Both the position numbers and the translations under genes were made by a program. From Longispora sp040681875 (lineage in GTDB: Bacteria > Actinomycetota > Actinomycetes > Mycobacteriales > Micromonosporaceae), in contig NZ_JBFAZP010000002.1 in NCBI RefSeq assembly GCF_040681875.1, forward strand, positions 620,001-684,000: 64,000 nt of DNA, read 5' to 3'. The notes below the pieces were generated by a model. It saw nothing but the letters and a program-made list of their open reading frames with translations. It was not told where the DNA came from and made no database searches. Positions 34,330 through 42,572 of this stretch are shown here, in pieces; position 1 is the first letter of the stretch; each line of letters opens with the position of its first letter.

Positions 34330-36069
34330 GGTTCCGAAGGCGCGGCCGAGGTAGTCGACCGGATTCGCGAACAGCGCCTTCGCCTCGGCGGTCGCCACGT
34401 CCCGGGGCTCCAGGACGATCGTGACGGGTGCCGGCACCACCAGCCGGTCCAGCTTCGGACTCGCCAGCAGCCCCGTGACCAGCGGGTGGATGTGCGCGGA
34501 CATCCACGTGTTGAACCCGGTCCGCAGGTTCACCGGCATGCTGCCCCAGTGCCAGTCCTCCAGCGCGACGTTGAGGTTCGCGACCTCCTTCGGCACCTGG
34601 TCGAGGACCGGGTGGTACGGGGCCGGGAGCCGCTGGTTCAGGACGGCGAACGCCTCCTCCCCCTCCCGGGACGGCACCGACGCCGGATCGCCGCCCCAGG
34701 TCAGCGCGACCCGCCGGTTGAGCCGGTACTGCGCCGGGTCGGAGGTCACGAGTTCGGACTCGCCCCGGCTGGCGGTGCGGATCCGCTCGCCGGGCACGCC
34801 CGCGGCCACCAGGCTCGCCTTGATCGCCTCGGCGCGGCGGGTGCCGAGCCCCAGGTTGGCGCCGTCCGTGCCGACCGGGTCGGTGTGGCCGGTCAGGTCC
34901 ACGGTCGCCCCGGGGTGCACCCGCAGGTAGTCGGCGGCGCTCTCGCAGGCGGCCGTCGCGGCGGCGTCGAGGTCGGAGCGGTTGAAGGCGAAGTGCACGG
35001 TGTGCGGCGGCGCGTACGGCAGCGCCACGGTCCGCCGGAACCGCTGGCCGATCGCGTACGCCTCGTCGACCTGCGCCTTGGCCGCCGTCACCGCCGCCTT
35101 CGCCCCGGCCACGCTGTCGGGGCTGTCGTGCATGCGGGCGTCCCCGTAGGCCACCCAGGGCGTGGGGTGCGCGACGGAGTTGACCCAGACCCCGCGCTCG
35201 CCCTCCATGTCGTGCACGGTGCCGCTGACCGCGCCCGCGATGTACACGCCGAGCTGTCGTCCGAGGGCCACGATCCCGCCCCCGCCGACGATCATCTCCA
35301 TCACGGTGGTGGCCTGCTTCGTGGCGAGTTCCGCGACGGGCGGGACCGCCCCGGCCACGGCCGGCGGCAGTTGGCGGGCGATCTGGGCGGCAAAGGCGGA
35401 CACGAGCCGTTGGCGCAGGTCCTCGACCAGGTGCACGACGACCTTGGGGCCGAACACCGTGGTGTACCAGCTGAGGATGTCCGCGCGGGGCGTGCGCACG
35501 TGCCCGCCGGAGAAGGCGTCGGTGAGGAAGTGCTGGCCGAACGCCTCCGTCGCCAGCGCGATCTGCCGGGCGGCGTCGTCCTCGACCAGTCCCGCGTTCA
35601 TCGCCTTGGCCAGGGCGTCCTGGTGGTGCCCGGTCCAGGTCGCGATCGCGGTGCCGCCCGCGGCGAAGTGGGCCACGTTCGCGACGACCAGCGCGTTGTA
35701 CCGCGCGTCCTGCTCCTGTTCGGCGGTCTTGTTCGAGGGCAGCATGGTGGTCTTCGCGGGCAGGGTGGCGGCGAGCGTGCCGGGCACCCGGTCGTGTTCG
35801 AGCGCGGCCCGGAGCCGGGCCCGGCCCTCGGGGGTCCTGGAGTCGGCGATCACCTCCTCCACGGTCCCGTACTCGTCGCCCGCGATCCCGACCATCTGGC
35901 CCCAGGTGAGGACCACGCCGTTGCCCAGGTTGAGGGTCGCCCCGGTCGCGTCGCCCAGTTCGGCGTGTTCGGGGCCGACGAAGCGCTGGACCATGCCGGC
36001 CGGGATCAGGCCGCCGACCGCCCGGTTGCCCGCGAGGGACTGCAGTGCCACGAGTCCACGGGTACCCAT
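34315..36069 (-). CDS. OmpA-domain protein with eCIS-associated-like N-terminus
   Basis: 584 residues from ATG 36069. The N-terminus 'VALQSLAGNRAVGGLI' matches the L-Q-x-x-A-G-N-x-A-V motif common in actinobacterial proteins linked to extracellular contractile injection systems. A helical domain (about 90-200) carries 'FGQHFLTDAFSGGHVRTPR', which looks like a His-rich zinc phospholipase C/nuclease-type helix pair. A C-terminal OmpA-like peptidoglycan-binding domain (about 350-460) has 'DLTGHTDPVGTDGANLGLG' and the following R-R-A. There is no signal peptide. An open frame extends upstream (His/Pro-rich) without a standard start codon, so the N-terminus may be longer. Confidence 0.7.
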   Translation of the reverse strand: MGTRGLVALQSLAGNRAVGGLIPAGMVQRFVGPEHAELGDATGATLNLGNGVVLTWGQMVGIAGDEYGTVEEVIADSRTPEGRARLRAALEHDRVPGTLAATLPAKTTMLPSNKTAEQEQDARYNALVVANVAHFAAGGTAIATWTGHHQDALAKAMNAGLVEDDAARQIALATEAFGQHFLTDAFSGGHVRTPRADILSWYTTVFGPKVVVHLVEDLRQRLVSAFAAQIARQLPPAVAGAVPPVAELATKQATTVMEMIVGGGGIVALGRQLGVYIAGAVSGTVHDMEGERGVWVNSVAHPTPWVAYGDARMHDSPDSVAGAKAAVTAAKAQVDEAYAIGQRFRRTVALPYAPPHTVHFAFNRSDLDAAATAACESAADYLRVHPGATVDLTGHTDPVGTDGANLGLGTRRAEAIKASLVAAGVPGERIRTASRGESELVTSDPAQYRLNRRVALTWGGDPASVPSREGEEAFAVLNQRLPAPYHPVLDQVPKEVANLNVALEDWHWGSMPVNLRTGFNTWMSAHIHPLVTGLLASPKLDRLVVPAPVTIVLEPRDVATAEAKALFANPVDYLGRAFGTPAGP

Positions 36070-36279
36070 CGCGGGCGTCGGAGGGTGCGACCGGGCCCGG
36101 CCCGTCGCCGGGGACGACGCGGGTTCGGCGGGTCGGTGCGCATGCTCGGCTATCCCGCGATTGTCCGGTCCCGCCGACGGGTCGGTCCACGACCGAAAGG
36201 GCAGCTCTCGCGGCCGGCGGTCGGGGACGAAGAGGCGCGCCGGGCGGCGTCGGGGCCCGGCATTGGTAGCGTGATCGCC

Positions 36280-36840
36280 GTGACGGAGTTGGCGGAGCTG
36301 GTCCTGGCGCCCGGCGAGCGGGCCCGGGGAGTCGGGATCGACAGGGTGACGTTCACGATGGACTGGACCGGCGAGGAGGACCCCGGCCAGCTGGCGGCGT
36401 TCGTGGCCGGTCGGGTCCGGGCCTTCGGGGTGGAGCCGACAGACGTCGACACCGACGTCGTCTACCGCGCGGCCGGGGCCGACCCGAACCTGCGGCGCGG
36501 TGACGTGCCGACCCGCCTGCTCGACCACCTGGCCGGGATCCTGGCGCGGCTCGGCTGCACGCTCGCGGTGCACGACACCGGCACCGACGCCTACGAGGTG
36601 CTCGTCGCGCGGGCCGGTGAGCGGGAGTTGGCCGGGGTGACGTACCAGGGATTCCCTGTGCGGGCCTGGACTTCCGAACCCGAGGAGACCCTGATCAGCC
36701 TGGACTGCCCGAACTGCGGGGAGATGCTGGTCTGGCAGTTGCCGGCGGGCGAGACGCTGGCCGACGAGTCCTGCGACTGCGGCACCGCGCTGTTCGACGC
36801 GACCGGCCGGCCCGTGCCCGGCGTCACCCCGCACGCCTGA
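36280..36840 (+). CDS. Hypothetical protein with C-terminal zinc-ribbon-like Cys cluster
   Basis: 186 residues from GTG 36280 (GTG 36271 is also possible). The C-terminal third has C-P-N-C followed about 23 residues later by C-D-C-G, a pattern suggesting a zinc ribbon. The N-terminal 120 residues are a soluble alpha/beta domain with no recognised motif. It is divergent from the OmpA-domain gene and may share its promoter region, although the ribosome site is weak. Confidence 0.5.
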   Translation: MTELAELVLAPGERARGVGIDRVTFTMDWTGEEDPGQLAAFVAGRVRAFGVEPTDVDTDVVYRAAGADPNLRRGDVPTRLLDHLAGILARLGCTLAVHDTGTDAYEVLVARAGERELAGVTYQGFPVRAWTSEPEETLISLDCPNCGEMLVWQLPAGETLADESCDCGTALFDATGRPVPGVTPHA

Positions 36841-36956
36841 GCCGCCCGGGGCGGTGCCGTCCGGCGGGTGTGGACGGATCCGCGCAGGTCGGAGGCGTTT
36901 AGGGCCGGCGCGGGCGGGTACCCGTCAGACCTAGGTCTCGAAAGGTGTGGTGGGCC

Positions 36957-37235
36957 ATGACCGAGGTGCACGTGTCGCTCGACAGCGACCAGCTCAACAA
37001 GGTGGAACGCAAGCTCCAGGAGCCGCTGGAGGAACAGTTGACGTCCGCGCTGGAGCAGGCGGCCATCCGGGTGGCGGCCGAATACGACGGGCAGGACGAG
37101 GACGAGGTCGCCCGGTGGATCCTCCGCGAGACCCGGGCCGGCCTGCACCCCGACATCGCCAAGGGCTTCCAGCCCGACGAGGCCAAACTCCTGCTCGTCG
37201 CGCGGGCGGTCATCCGGGGCGAACGCTTCGAGTAG
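36957..37235 (+). CDS. Small conserved hypothetical protein
   Basis: 92 residues, highly charged and helical, starting 'MTEVHVSLDSDQLNKVERKL', with 'DEDEVARWILRE' mid-protein. There is no signal or membrane segment. ATG 36957 follows AAAGGTGTGGTGGG. A short GC hairpin (37240-37257) follows. Its job is unknown; it sits 116 bases after the Cys-cluster gene and may be co-transcribed. Confidence 0.55.
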   Translation: MTEVHVSLDSDQLNKVERKLQEPLEEQLTSALEQAAIRVAAEYDGQDEDEVARWILRETRAGLHPDIAKGFQPDEAKLLLVARAVIRGERFE

Positions 37236-37239
37236 CACC

Positions 37240-37257
37240 CCGCCCCGGTCGGGGCGG
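37240..37257 (+). terminator. Short GC hairpin
   Basis: A 7-bp stem (37240-37246 with 37251-37257) and 4-nt loop starting 5 bases after a stop codon. Confidence 0.5.
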
Positions 37258-37340
37258 AGTCGTCGGTCCGGCCCGGGGCATCGTGACAGCCCCGGGCGGC
37301 GGGTCAGCGGTGCCGCCGTCGGGTGCTGTTGAATGGCCGG

Positions 37341-38141
37341 ATGGACGCTGACCGGTCGGTGGAGATCGACGGACGAGTGGTGCGCTACCGCCTGCACGGC
37401 CCCGCCGACGGCTTCCCGGTCATCGCGCACAACGGCACGCCGAGCACCCGTCTGCGGCGGCCGGACCAGGTCGAGGCGATGCGCCAGAGCGGGGTGCGGG
37501 TGCTGATGCCCGACCGCCCCGGCTACGGCGGCTCGACCCGCCGCCCGGGGCGCACCGTCGCCGACGTGGCCGGGGACGTCCGGGTGCTCGCCGACGCCCA
37601 GGGCTGGGACCGGTTCGCCGTCTTCGGTGGCTCGGGTGGCGGGCCGCACGCGTTGGCCTGCGCCGCGCTGCTGCCCGAACGGGTGATCCGCTGCGCCGTA
37701 CTCTCCGGGATCAGGCCGGCTGAGGACGCGGACCCGCCTGAGGAGCGCACCCTCCGGCCCCGGCTCGAACAGATCTCCCGCGACATCATGGACCTGGTCG
37801 CCGCCGGCGGTCCGGAGATGCCCGGTATGCCGCCCGGGTCACCGGCCCTCGACGATCCGGAGGCCATGGCGCGGTTGCGGGCGACCTTCGTCGACGGCTA
37901 CGACGGCTGGGTCGACGACCAGATCGCTCTCGCCCGGCCGTGGGGCTTCGCCATGCCGGACGCCGCGATCCCGGTCGGCGTCTGGTACGGGACGCACGAC
38001 GAGAACGTGTCCGGCGAGCACGCGCGGTGGTTGCTGGCGAACATCCCCGGGGTGCGGGGGCGGCAGTACGCCGGCGGGCATCTGCCGGGTCCCGCCACCT
38101 TCCGGGAGATCTACGGATGGCTGCGCGGCGCAGGCGACTGA
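37341..38141 (+). CDS. Alpha/beta hydrolase
   Basis: 266 residues. The nucleophile elbow G-G-S-G-G (about residues 93-97), the acid in 'WYGTHDENV' (about 217-225) and the late His in 'YAGGHLPG' form the expected triad. 'HNGTPSTRL' near residue 33 gives the oxyanion-hole region. It is a soluble esterase/epoxide-hydrolase-type enzyme of unknown substrate. ATG 37341 is chosen; ATG 37323 would add six residues. Confidence 0.85.
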   Translation: MDADRSVEIDGRVVRYRLHGPADGFPVIAHNGTPSTRLRRPDQVEAMRQSGVRVLMPDRPGYGGSTRRPGRTVADVAGDVRVLADAQGWDRFAVFGGSGGGPHALACAALLPERVIRCAVLSGIRPAEDADPPEERTLRPRLEQISRDIMDLVAAGGPEMPGMPPGSPALDDPEAMARLRATFVDGYDGWVDDQIALARPWGFAMPDAAIPVGVWYGTHDENVSGEHARWLLANIPGVRGRQYAGGHLPGPATFREIYGWLRGAGD

Positions 38142-38387
38142 TCCCCTCCCGTTGACCTGGCCGGACTGTGGTCGTCGCACCCGGCCGCGAGGATAGGCTC
38201 TCTGATCGGCGGGGTGCCCGGGTCGGCCCTCGCCGAGCGGCCGGTGCCGGGCGAACGCGGGCGCCGGACGGACCGGGTGCGCCGCGGCGGCGGGAGATTT
38301 CTCCGCAGGCGTGTCGATCCGCGGGCCGCCCGTTCGACCTGGGTGTGTGAGGGCCGGGAGGCGGTCCCATCGGACGAGGAGAACGCC

Positions 38388-38798
38388 ATGTCGCGGTACA
38401 TGCTGATCATGCGGGGCACCGAGGAGTCGAACGCCGCCCTGATGGCCGGGTTCGAGGAGCTGGCGGCCTCGACCCGCCAGTACATCGGGGACCTGGTCGA
38501 GGCCGGGGTGTTCGTCGCGGCCGAAGGGCTGGACGACGCGGGGCAGGGCGTCGTGGTGGACTTCAGCGGCGAGACCCCGGTGGTCACGGACGGGCCGTAC
38601 GGCGAGACCAAGGAACTGTTCGGGGGCTACTTCCTGCTCGACGTCGCATCGAAGCAGGAGGCGGTCGACTGGGCCAGGCGGGTCCCGGCGGTCCCCGGCT
38701 CCAAGATCGAGGTCCGGCGGGTGGCCGGCGAGGACGAGATGCCGCAGGGAATCGAACGGGCCGTCGGGGAACGGGCCCGGCACGACAACCGGAGCTGA
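38388..38798 (+). CDS. YCII-related domain protein
   Basis: 136 residues, with 'MSRYMLIMRGTEESNAAL' at the start and the family signature 'VTDGPYGETKELFGGYFLL' near residues 65-83. ATG 38388 is preceded by GAGGAGAACGCC. It is a paralogue of the protein at 11028 but longer. No sigma factor gene adjoins it, so the usual association is missing. The 246-base gap upstream holds no convincing feature. Confidence 0.78.
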   Translation: MSRYMLIMRGTEESNAALMAGFEELAASTRQYIGDLVEAGVFVAAEGLDDAGQGVVVDFSGETPVVTDGPYGETKELFGGYFLLDVASKQEAVDWARRVPAVPGSKIEVRRVAGEDEMPQGIERAVGERARHDNRS

Positions 38799-38854
38799 CC
38801 GTCCTGGCCACGTCGGGGCCGCCCGGCGGATCGGGTCCGCGCGGATCGACCGTC

Positions 38855-39385
38855 TCAGGCCGCGCGGTCCACGATGGCCCGGGCGCAGGTCAGGGCATCG
38901 GTGTCCGTGGTGTCCACTTCAAGATCATAGACAATGTTCCGGTGTACGAGGTCCGCCTGCGCCCGCGCCATCCCCGGCACCCGGTCGCCCCGGGCCGCCT
39001 CGCGCGCCTCGGCCGCCGAGGGCGCGCACCGCACGCCGACCCACAGCACGTCCAGCCCGTCGAGGGCGGTGCGCCAGCGGTGCTGTGAGGCGGGCCCGCC
39101 GAGGAACACCTCGTCCACGACGACCCGCGCGCCGGCCCGCGCCATGGCGGCGATGCCCAGGCTCCAGGCGACGTCGAGGCGGCGGAACTCCTCGCCGGTG
39201 CCGACCGCGCCGTCGGCGGCGAACTCGATGCCGTCCGCGGCGAGCAGCCGGGGCGGCAGCGCGTCGACCAGGGTGTCGGTCCCGAACGTCACCCAGGACT
39301 CGGGGAGGAGTTCCTGGAGCGCGCGGGCGATGGTGGACTTGCCGGAGCTGGAACCACCGTTGAGGACGATCACCTGTGCGGCCAC
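38855..39385 (-). CDS. Chloramphenicol phosphotransferase-like kinase
   Basis: 176 residues, the usual CPT length. The P-loop 'NGGSSSGKST' (8-17) opens the protein. 'VDEVFLGG' and 'VLWVGVRC' strands and the 'RGDRVPGMARAQADLVH' segment near the C-terminus follow the Streptomyces venezuelae CPT pattern. CPT inactivates chloramphenicol by 3'-O-phosphorylation. GTG 39385 starts the P-loop domain directly. It lies 32 bases downstream of the TetR gene on the same strand and may be co-transcribed with it. Many family members act on unknown substrates. Confidence 0.82.
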   Translation of the reverse strand: MAAQVIVLNGGSSSGKSTIARALQELLPESWVTFGTDTLVDALPPRLLAADGIEFAADGAVGTGEEFRRLDVAWSLGIAAMARAGARVVVDEVFLGGPASQHRWRTALDGLDVLWVGVRCAPSAAEAREAARGDRVPGMARAQADLVHRNIVYDLEVDTTDTDALTCARAIVDRAA

Positions 39386-39417
39386 GCGCCCCAGCCTAGC
39401 GCCCTGTCGATCATCGC

Positions 39418-40107
39418 CTAGCCCGTGGAGCGCCAGCCCCGCGCCCGGAGCCGTTCGAACCCGTCCAGGAGCAGGTCGAGGGAGAACTCGAACTCGAACT
39501 GGTCGTCGCACCCCTGGCCGACCACCGACCGGCCGTCATGGTCGGCGCGGACCGCGATCTCCACGACGTGCGGGTACGCGGTCGCCATCGCGCGCAGCCC
39601 CGCCTCCCGGACCCCGGGGTCCACGTCCGGGGACTGGTCGAACAGTTCCTGGCTGAAGCCGAGGAGCCGGCTGCCCAGGGCGTGCATCGCGTGGTGGGTG
39701 AGGTCCACGGAGTACCCGTCGGCCCGGAACATCCCGATCATCGAGTCCATGTACGCCAACAGGGCCGGGGTCGGCGCGGTCCGCGACTCGATCACGCGGG
39801 AGGCCCACGGGTGCCGCGACAGCACCCGCCGGGCGGAGAGGATCCGGCCCCGGACGGCCGTCATGCCCTGGGCGCCGGACCTCGGCGGGTCGATCTCGCC
39901 GACCACCGCGTCGACCATGCCGTCGAGGAGTTCCTCCTTGTGGGCGACGTGCTTGTAGAGCGCCATCGGCACGACGCCGAGTTCCTGGGAGAGCCGGCGC
40001 ATGCTCAGCGCCTCGATCCCGATCGTGTCGGCGAGCGCGACGGCGGCGCGCAGCACGCGTTCCGTGCTCAGCGGGGTGCGGCGCGGGGTCTCCGTCGGCC
40101 GGGTCAT
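39418..40107 (-). CDS. TetR family transcriptional regulator (TetR_C type)
   Basis: 229 residues. The HTH (about 14-60) reads 'LSMRRLSQELGVVPMALYKH', typical of the TetR subgroup with Tyr-Lys-His at the recognition helix end. The C-terminal ligand domain is of the tetracyclin-repressor C type. It is divergent from the DUF4386 gene across two copies of a 17-bp palindrome, its probable operators. It likely represses itself, the CPT-like gene downstream and the divergent gene. Confidence 0.88.
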   Translation of the reverse strand: MTRPTETPRRTPLSTERVLRAAVALADTIGIEALSMRRLSQELGVVPMALYKHVAHKEELLDGMVDAVVGEIDPPRSGAQGMTAVRGRILSARRVLSRHPWASRVIESRTAPTPALLAYMDSMIGMFRADGYSVDLTHHAMHALGSRLLGFSQELFDQSPDVDPGVREAGLRAMATAYPHVVEIAVRADHDGRSVVGQGCDDQFEFEFSLDLLLDGFERLRARGWRSTG

Positions 40108-40134
40108 CTGACCACCTTCCAGCGCGGGAGCCGG

Positions 40135-40193
40135 TTGACAGGCGTACAGCGTACACCTATGGTTGCCGGGACATCAGGTGTACGCCGTACACC
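40135..40193 (+). promoter_or_regulatory. Consensus promoter with two TetR-type operators
   Basis: TTGACA (40135-40140) and TATGGT (40158-40163) are separated by exactly 17 bases. That spacer (40141-40157) is a near-palindrome GGCGTACAGCGTACACC. The perfect palindrome GGTGTACGCCGTACACC lies at 40177-40193, 36 bp on, over the expected transcript start. Binding at either site would block RNA polymerase. The promoter drives the plus-strand gene at 40216. Confidence 0.75.
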
Positions 40194-40215
40194 TCGGTCG
40201 AGAGGAGAGGTCCCC

Positions 40216-40908
40216 ATGAGCTCGACGAGAAGGACCGCGCTGGTCACCGGCGTGCTGTTCCTGCTGACGGAGGTCACCGCGATCGTGGGACTGGTGCTCT
40301 ACCAACCGGCGCTGAAGGACGCCCGCTACGTCGTCGGCCCCGGCGCCGACGCCCGCGTCCTGCTGGGCGGGCTCTTCGAGCTCCTGCTGGTCGCCGCCGT
40401 CGTCGGCACGGCCGCCGCGCTGTACCCCGTCCTCCGCCGGATCGACCCCGGTCTCGCCGTCGGCTACGTGTGCTTCCGCCTCCTGGAGGCCGCGGTCATC
40501 GTCGTCGGCACCGTCAGCGTGCTCGCCGTCGTCACGCTGCGCCGGGACCTCGCGGGGGCGGCCGGCACCGACGACGCCGCGCTCGTCACCGTCGGCCACG
40601 CGCTCGTCGCCCTGCACGACTGGACGTTCCTGATCGGACCCAACATCGCGCTGGGCGCCAACAGCCTGCTGCTCGGCGCCCTGATGTACCGGTCCCGGCT
40701 GGTCCCCCGGCCCATCGCCGCGCTGGGCGTCGCCGGGGGCGCGCTGATCTGCGCGTCGGGGACCGCCGTGCTGTTCGGCCTCTACGAGCAGGTCTCCACG
40801 GTCGGCTCGCTGGCCGCGCTGCCGGTGTTCGGGTGGGAGGTCAGCTTCGCGGTCTACCTGGTCGCCAGGGGATTCAGGCCCGCCGCCGAGGGGATCCACG
40901 CCGCCTGA
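40216..40908 (+). CDS. DUF4386-type membrane protein
   Basis: 230 residues with six to seven hydrophobic helices. The N-terminal 'RRTALVTGVLFLLTEVTAI' and the 'HDWTFLIGPNIALGANSLLLG' region match the DUF4386 layout. It is an integral membrane protein of unknown function, often paired with a TetR regulator. ATG 40216 follows GAGAGGAGAGG. Its promoter carries the twin operators described upstream. Confidence 0.75.
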   Translation: MSSTRRTALVTGVLFLLTEVTAIVGLVLYQPALKDARYVVGPGADARVLLGGLFELLLVAAVVGTAAALYPVLRRIDPGLAVGYVCFRLLEAAVIVVGTVSVLAVVTLRRDLAGAAGTDDAALVTVGHALVALHDWTFLIGPNIALGANSLLLGALMYRSRLVPRPIAALGVAGGALICASGTAVLFGLYEQVSTVGSLAALPVFGWEVSFAVYLVARGFRPAAEGIHAA

Positions 40909-41017
40909 GCGACGGGGACCGACCACTGTGGCAAGTACCCGTCACCGCGTTGACCCGCGTCGCCCGTACCCCGTTGAATGGGGTGGTCATGTCCGGCGAT
41001 GCCCGGAAGGGGCCCCG

Positions 41018-41650
41018 ATGGGCGACACGCTCGGCACGGTGCTCGCGGTCGGAGTTCCCGTCCTGCTCGTGTGGAGCTTCCACGCGACGTTCCGGTCCCG
41101 GGTCCGGCTGCTCAACGTCGTGCTGCTGCTGGTCCTCAGCGTGGCGGCGGTGTGGCAGGCGCACCGGTACGGCCCCGGCTGGGGTGTCGTCCTCGCCTAC
41201 GTCGCGGTCGGCGTCGGGGTGCTGGTCGCGGCGGCGACGTTCGCCCGGGCCGCCGCGGCGGTGACCGTGGCCGCGCACCGGCCCTACACCCCGGAGCAGC
41301 TCGCCGAGGTGGTGCGGTCGCTGGCGGGGGCGCCGGGCGCGCTGCTGCTGACGATCGCGGTGAGCCCCGGCGGGAAGATCATGGTGGTCGGCGGCGAGGA
41401 AGCCCCCCGCACCCTGGTCGCCGGTCTGACCGAGGGCTGCCCGCTGTGCTTCGTCGAGGCCCGGGTCCGCGAACTGGCGGGGGCGGACACCCCGGCGGTG
41501 GCCGCCTACCGGGAACGGATCGGCGCCCGGGCGAACCACACCCTCGTGCTCACCCGCGCCGAGCCGGGCGACCCGTGGGGCTGGAAGCTCCGGCCGACCC
41601 GCCCCGGGTTCACCCACCGCACCGCCACCTGCCCCGTACACGCCGACTGA
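41018..41650 (+). CDS. Hypothetical membrane protein
   Basis: 210 residues. Two or three hydrophobic helices (about 5-25, 32-48 and 55-80) precede a soluble domain with 'CPLCFVEARVRELAG' and a terminal 'CPVHAD'. Cys and His there could bind metal, but no family is recognised. ATG 41018 is chosen as the first start before the helices. Confidence 0.55.
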   Translation: MGDTLGTVLAVGVPVLLVWSFHATFRSRVRLLNVVLLLVLSVAAVWQAHRYGPGWGVVLAYVAVGVGVLVAAATFARAAAAVTVAAHRPYTPEQLAEVVRSLAGAPGALLLTIAVSPGGKIMVVGGEEAPRTLVAGLTEGCPLCFVEARVRELAGADTPAVAAYRERIGARANHTLVLTRAEPGDPWGWKLRPTRPGFTHRTATCPVHAD

Positions 41651-41681
41651 GTTCGCCTGCGGGGCCGCCCGGGTGGGGCCG

Positions 41682-41924
41682 TCACCAGAGGTAGAAGTGC
41701 CGGAAGTACCAGCCCCGGACGGCCGGCGCGTCCTTGAACGTGCAGGCGAACGTGTACTGGTTGGACGCCTCGAAGTCGAGCCGGACGTTGTCGCACTCCT
41801 GCCAGGTCTGCCACACCCCGGCCTCCATCACCCCGCCACCGGCGGAGGCGGGGTGCGCGCCGAGCAGGACGGCAGCGGTGGCGACGGCCAGGACCGCTCC
41901 CCGCAGGATGTTCGTGATCGGCAT
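41682..41924 (-). CDS. Small secreted protein
   Basis: 80 residues. A Sec signal (1-28, A-S-A site) leaves a mature part of about 50 residues rich in Trp, Tyr and Phe, with two Cys (in 'QECDNVR' and 'FACTFKD') that probably form a disulfide. No family is recognised. Confidence 0.6.
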   Translation of the reverse strand: MPITNILRGAVLAVATAAVLLGAHPASAGGGVMEAGVWQTWQECDNVRLDFEASNQYTFACTFKDAPAVRGWYFRHFYLW

Positions 41925-42128
41925 CGACGCTCCTCTCTTCGGACTGACGGACGGTCATCTGCGCCGAGCCTGGCAGCCCGGCGAGGTCGGGGCATGTCGG
42001 GTGTTCACCGGACAGGCCGCGCCGGAGCATCCCCAGGAGAGTGATGCAGGTCACTTCTAGCGGCAGTACCCCTCTGATTGCATTAGATTTCTATTGGCAA
42101 ACAGATGTCGCTACCGTTAGGAAGTGCC

Positions 42129-42569
42129 ATGACCGTCACGCCCGGCCACGTCGGCCTCAACGTCACCGACCTGGACCGCTCCCTCGACTTCTACCGCCAG
42201 GTCTTCGCACTCGACGTCCTCGGCACCTCGCCCGACCCCGACCGGCGCTACGCGTTCCTCGGCGTGGACGGCACACTCCTGATCACGCTGTGGCAGCAGA
42301 GCACCGGCGAGTTCGACGCCCGGCGACCGGGCCTGCACCACCTCGCCTTCCAGGTCCCCGACATCGCGGCGGTCCGCCGGGCCGAGGCGACGCTGCGCGC
42401 GCTGGGCGCCGCGATCAGCCACGACGGGATCGTCCCGCACGGCGAGGGCGCCGGCTCCGGTGGCGTGTTCTTCGCCGACCCGGACGGCACCCGGCTGGAG
42501 ATCTACGCCCCGTCCGGCGCCGAGGGCCCCGCGCCGACCCCGGGCGCGCCGACCTGCGGGTTCTTCTAA
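42129..42569 (+). CDS. VOC family dioxygenase/glyoxalase-like protein
   Basis: 146 residues. 'HVGLNVTDLDRSLDFYRQVF' (about 7-26) and the second half 'LHHLAFQVPDIAAVRRAE' mark two VOC units. Candidate metal ligands are the first His, the His of 'LHHLAF' and the Glu in 'TRLEIY', as in Fe or Mn VOC enzymes. Its ATG follows AGGAAGTGCC. The upstream 60 bases are unusually AT-rich. It is probably co-transcribed with the flavin-oxidase gene 3 bases downstream. Confidence 0.82.
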   Translation: MTVTPGHVGLNVTDLDRSLDFYRQVFALDVLGTSPDPDRRYAFLGVDGTLLITLWQQSTGEFDARRPGLHHLAFQVPDIAAVRRAEATLRALGAAISHDGIVPHGEGAGSGGVFFADPDGTRLEIYAPSGAEGPAPTPGAPTCGFF

Positions 42570-42572
42570 GCC

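Noticed and set aside
33998..36190. Alternative 730-codon frame over the OmpA-domain gene
   Set aside because: Its translation is an Arg/Gly-rich shadow; the chosen frame contains the OmpA motif.
42060..42128. Promoter boxes in the AT-rich stretch before the VOC gene
   Set aside because: TTGGCA with a 17-base spacer would put the -10 box on top of the ribosome site, and no other pair fits well.
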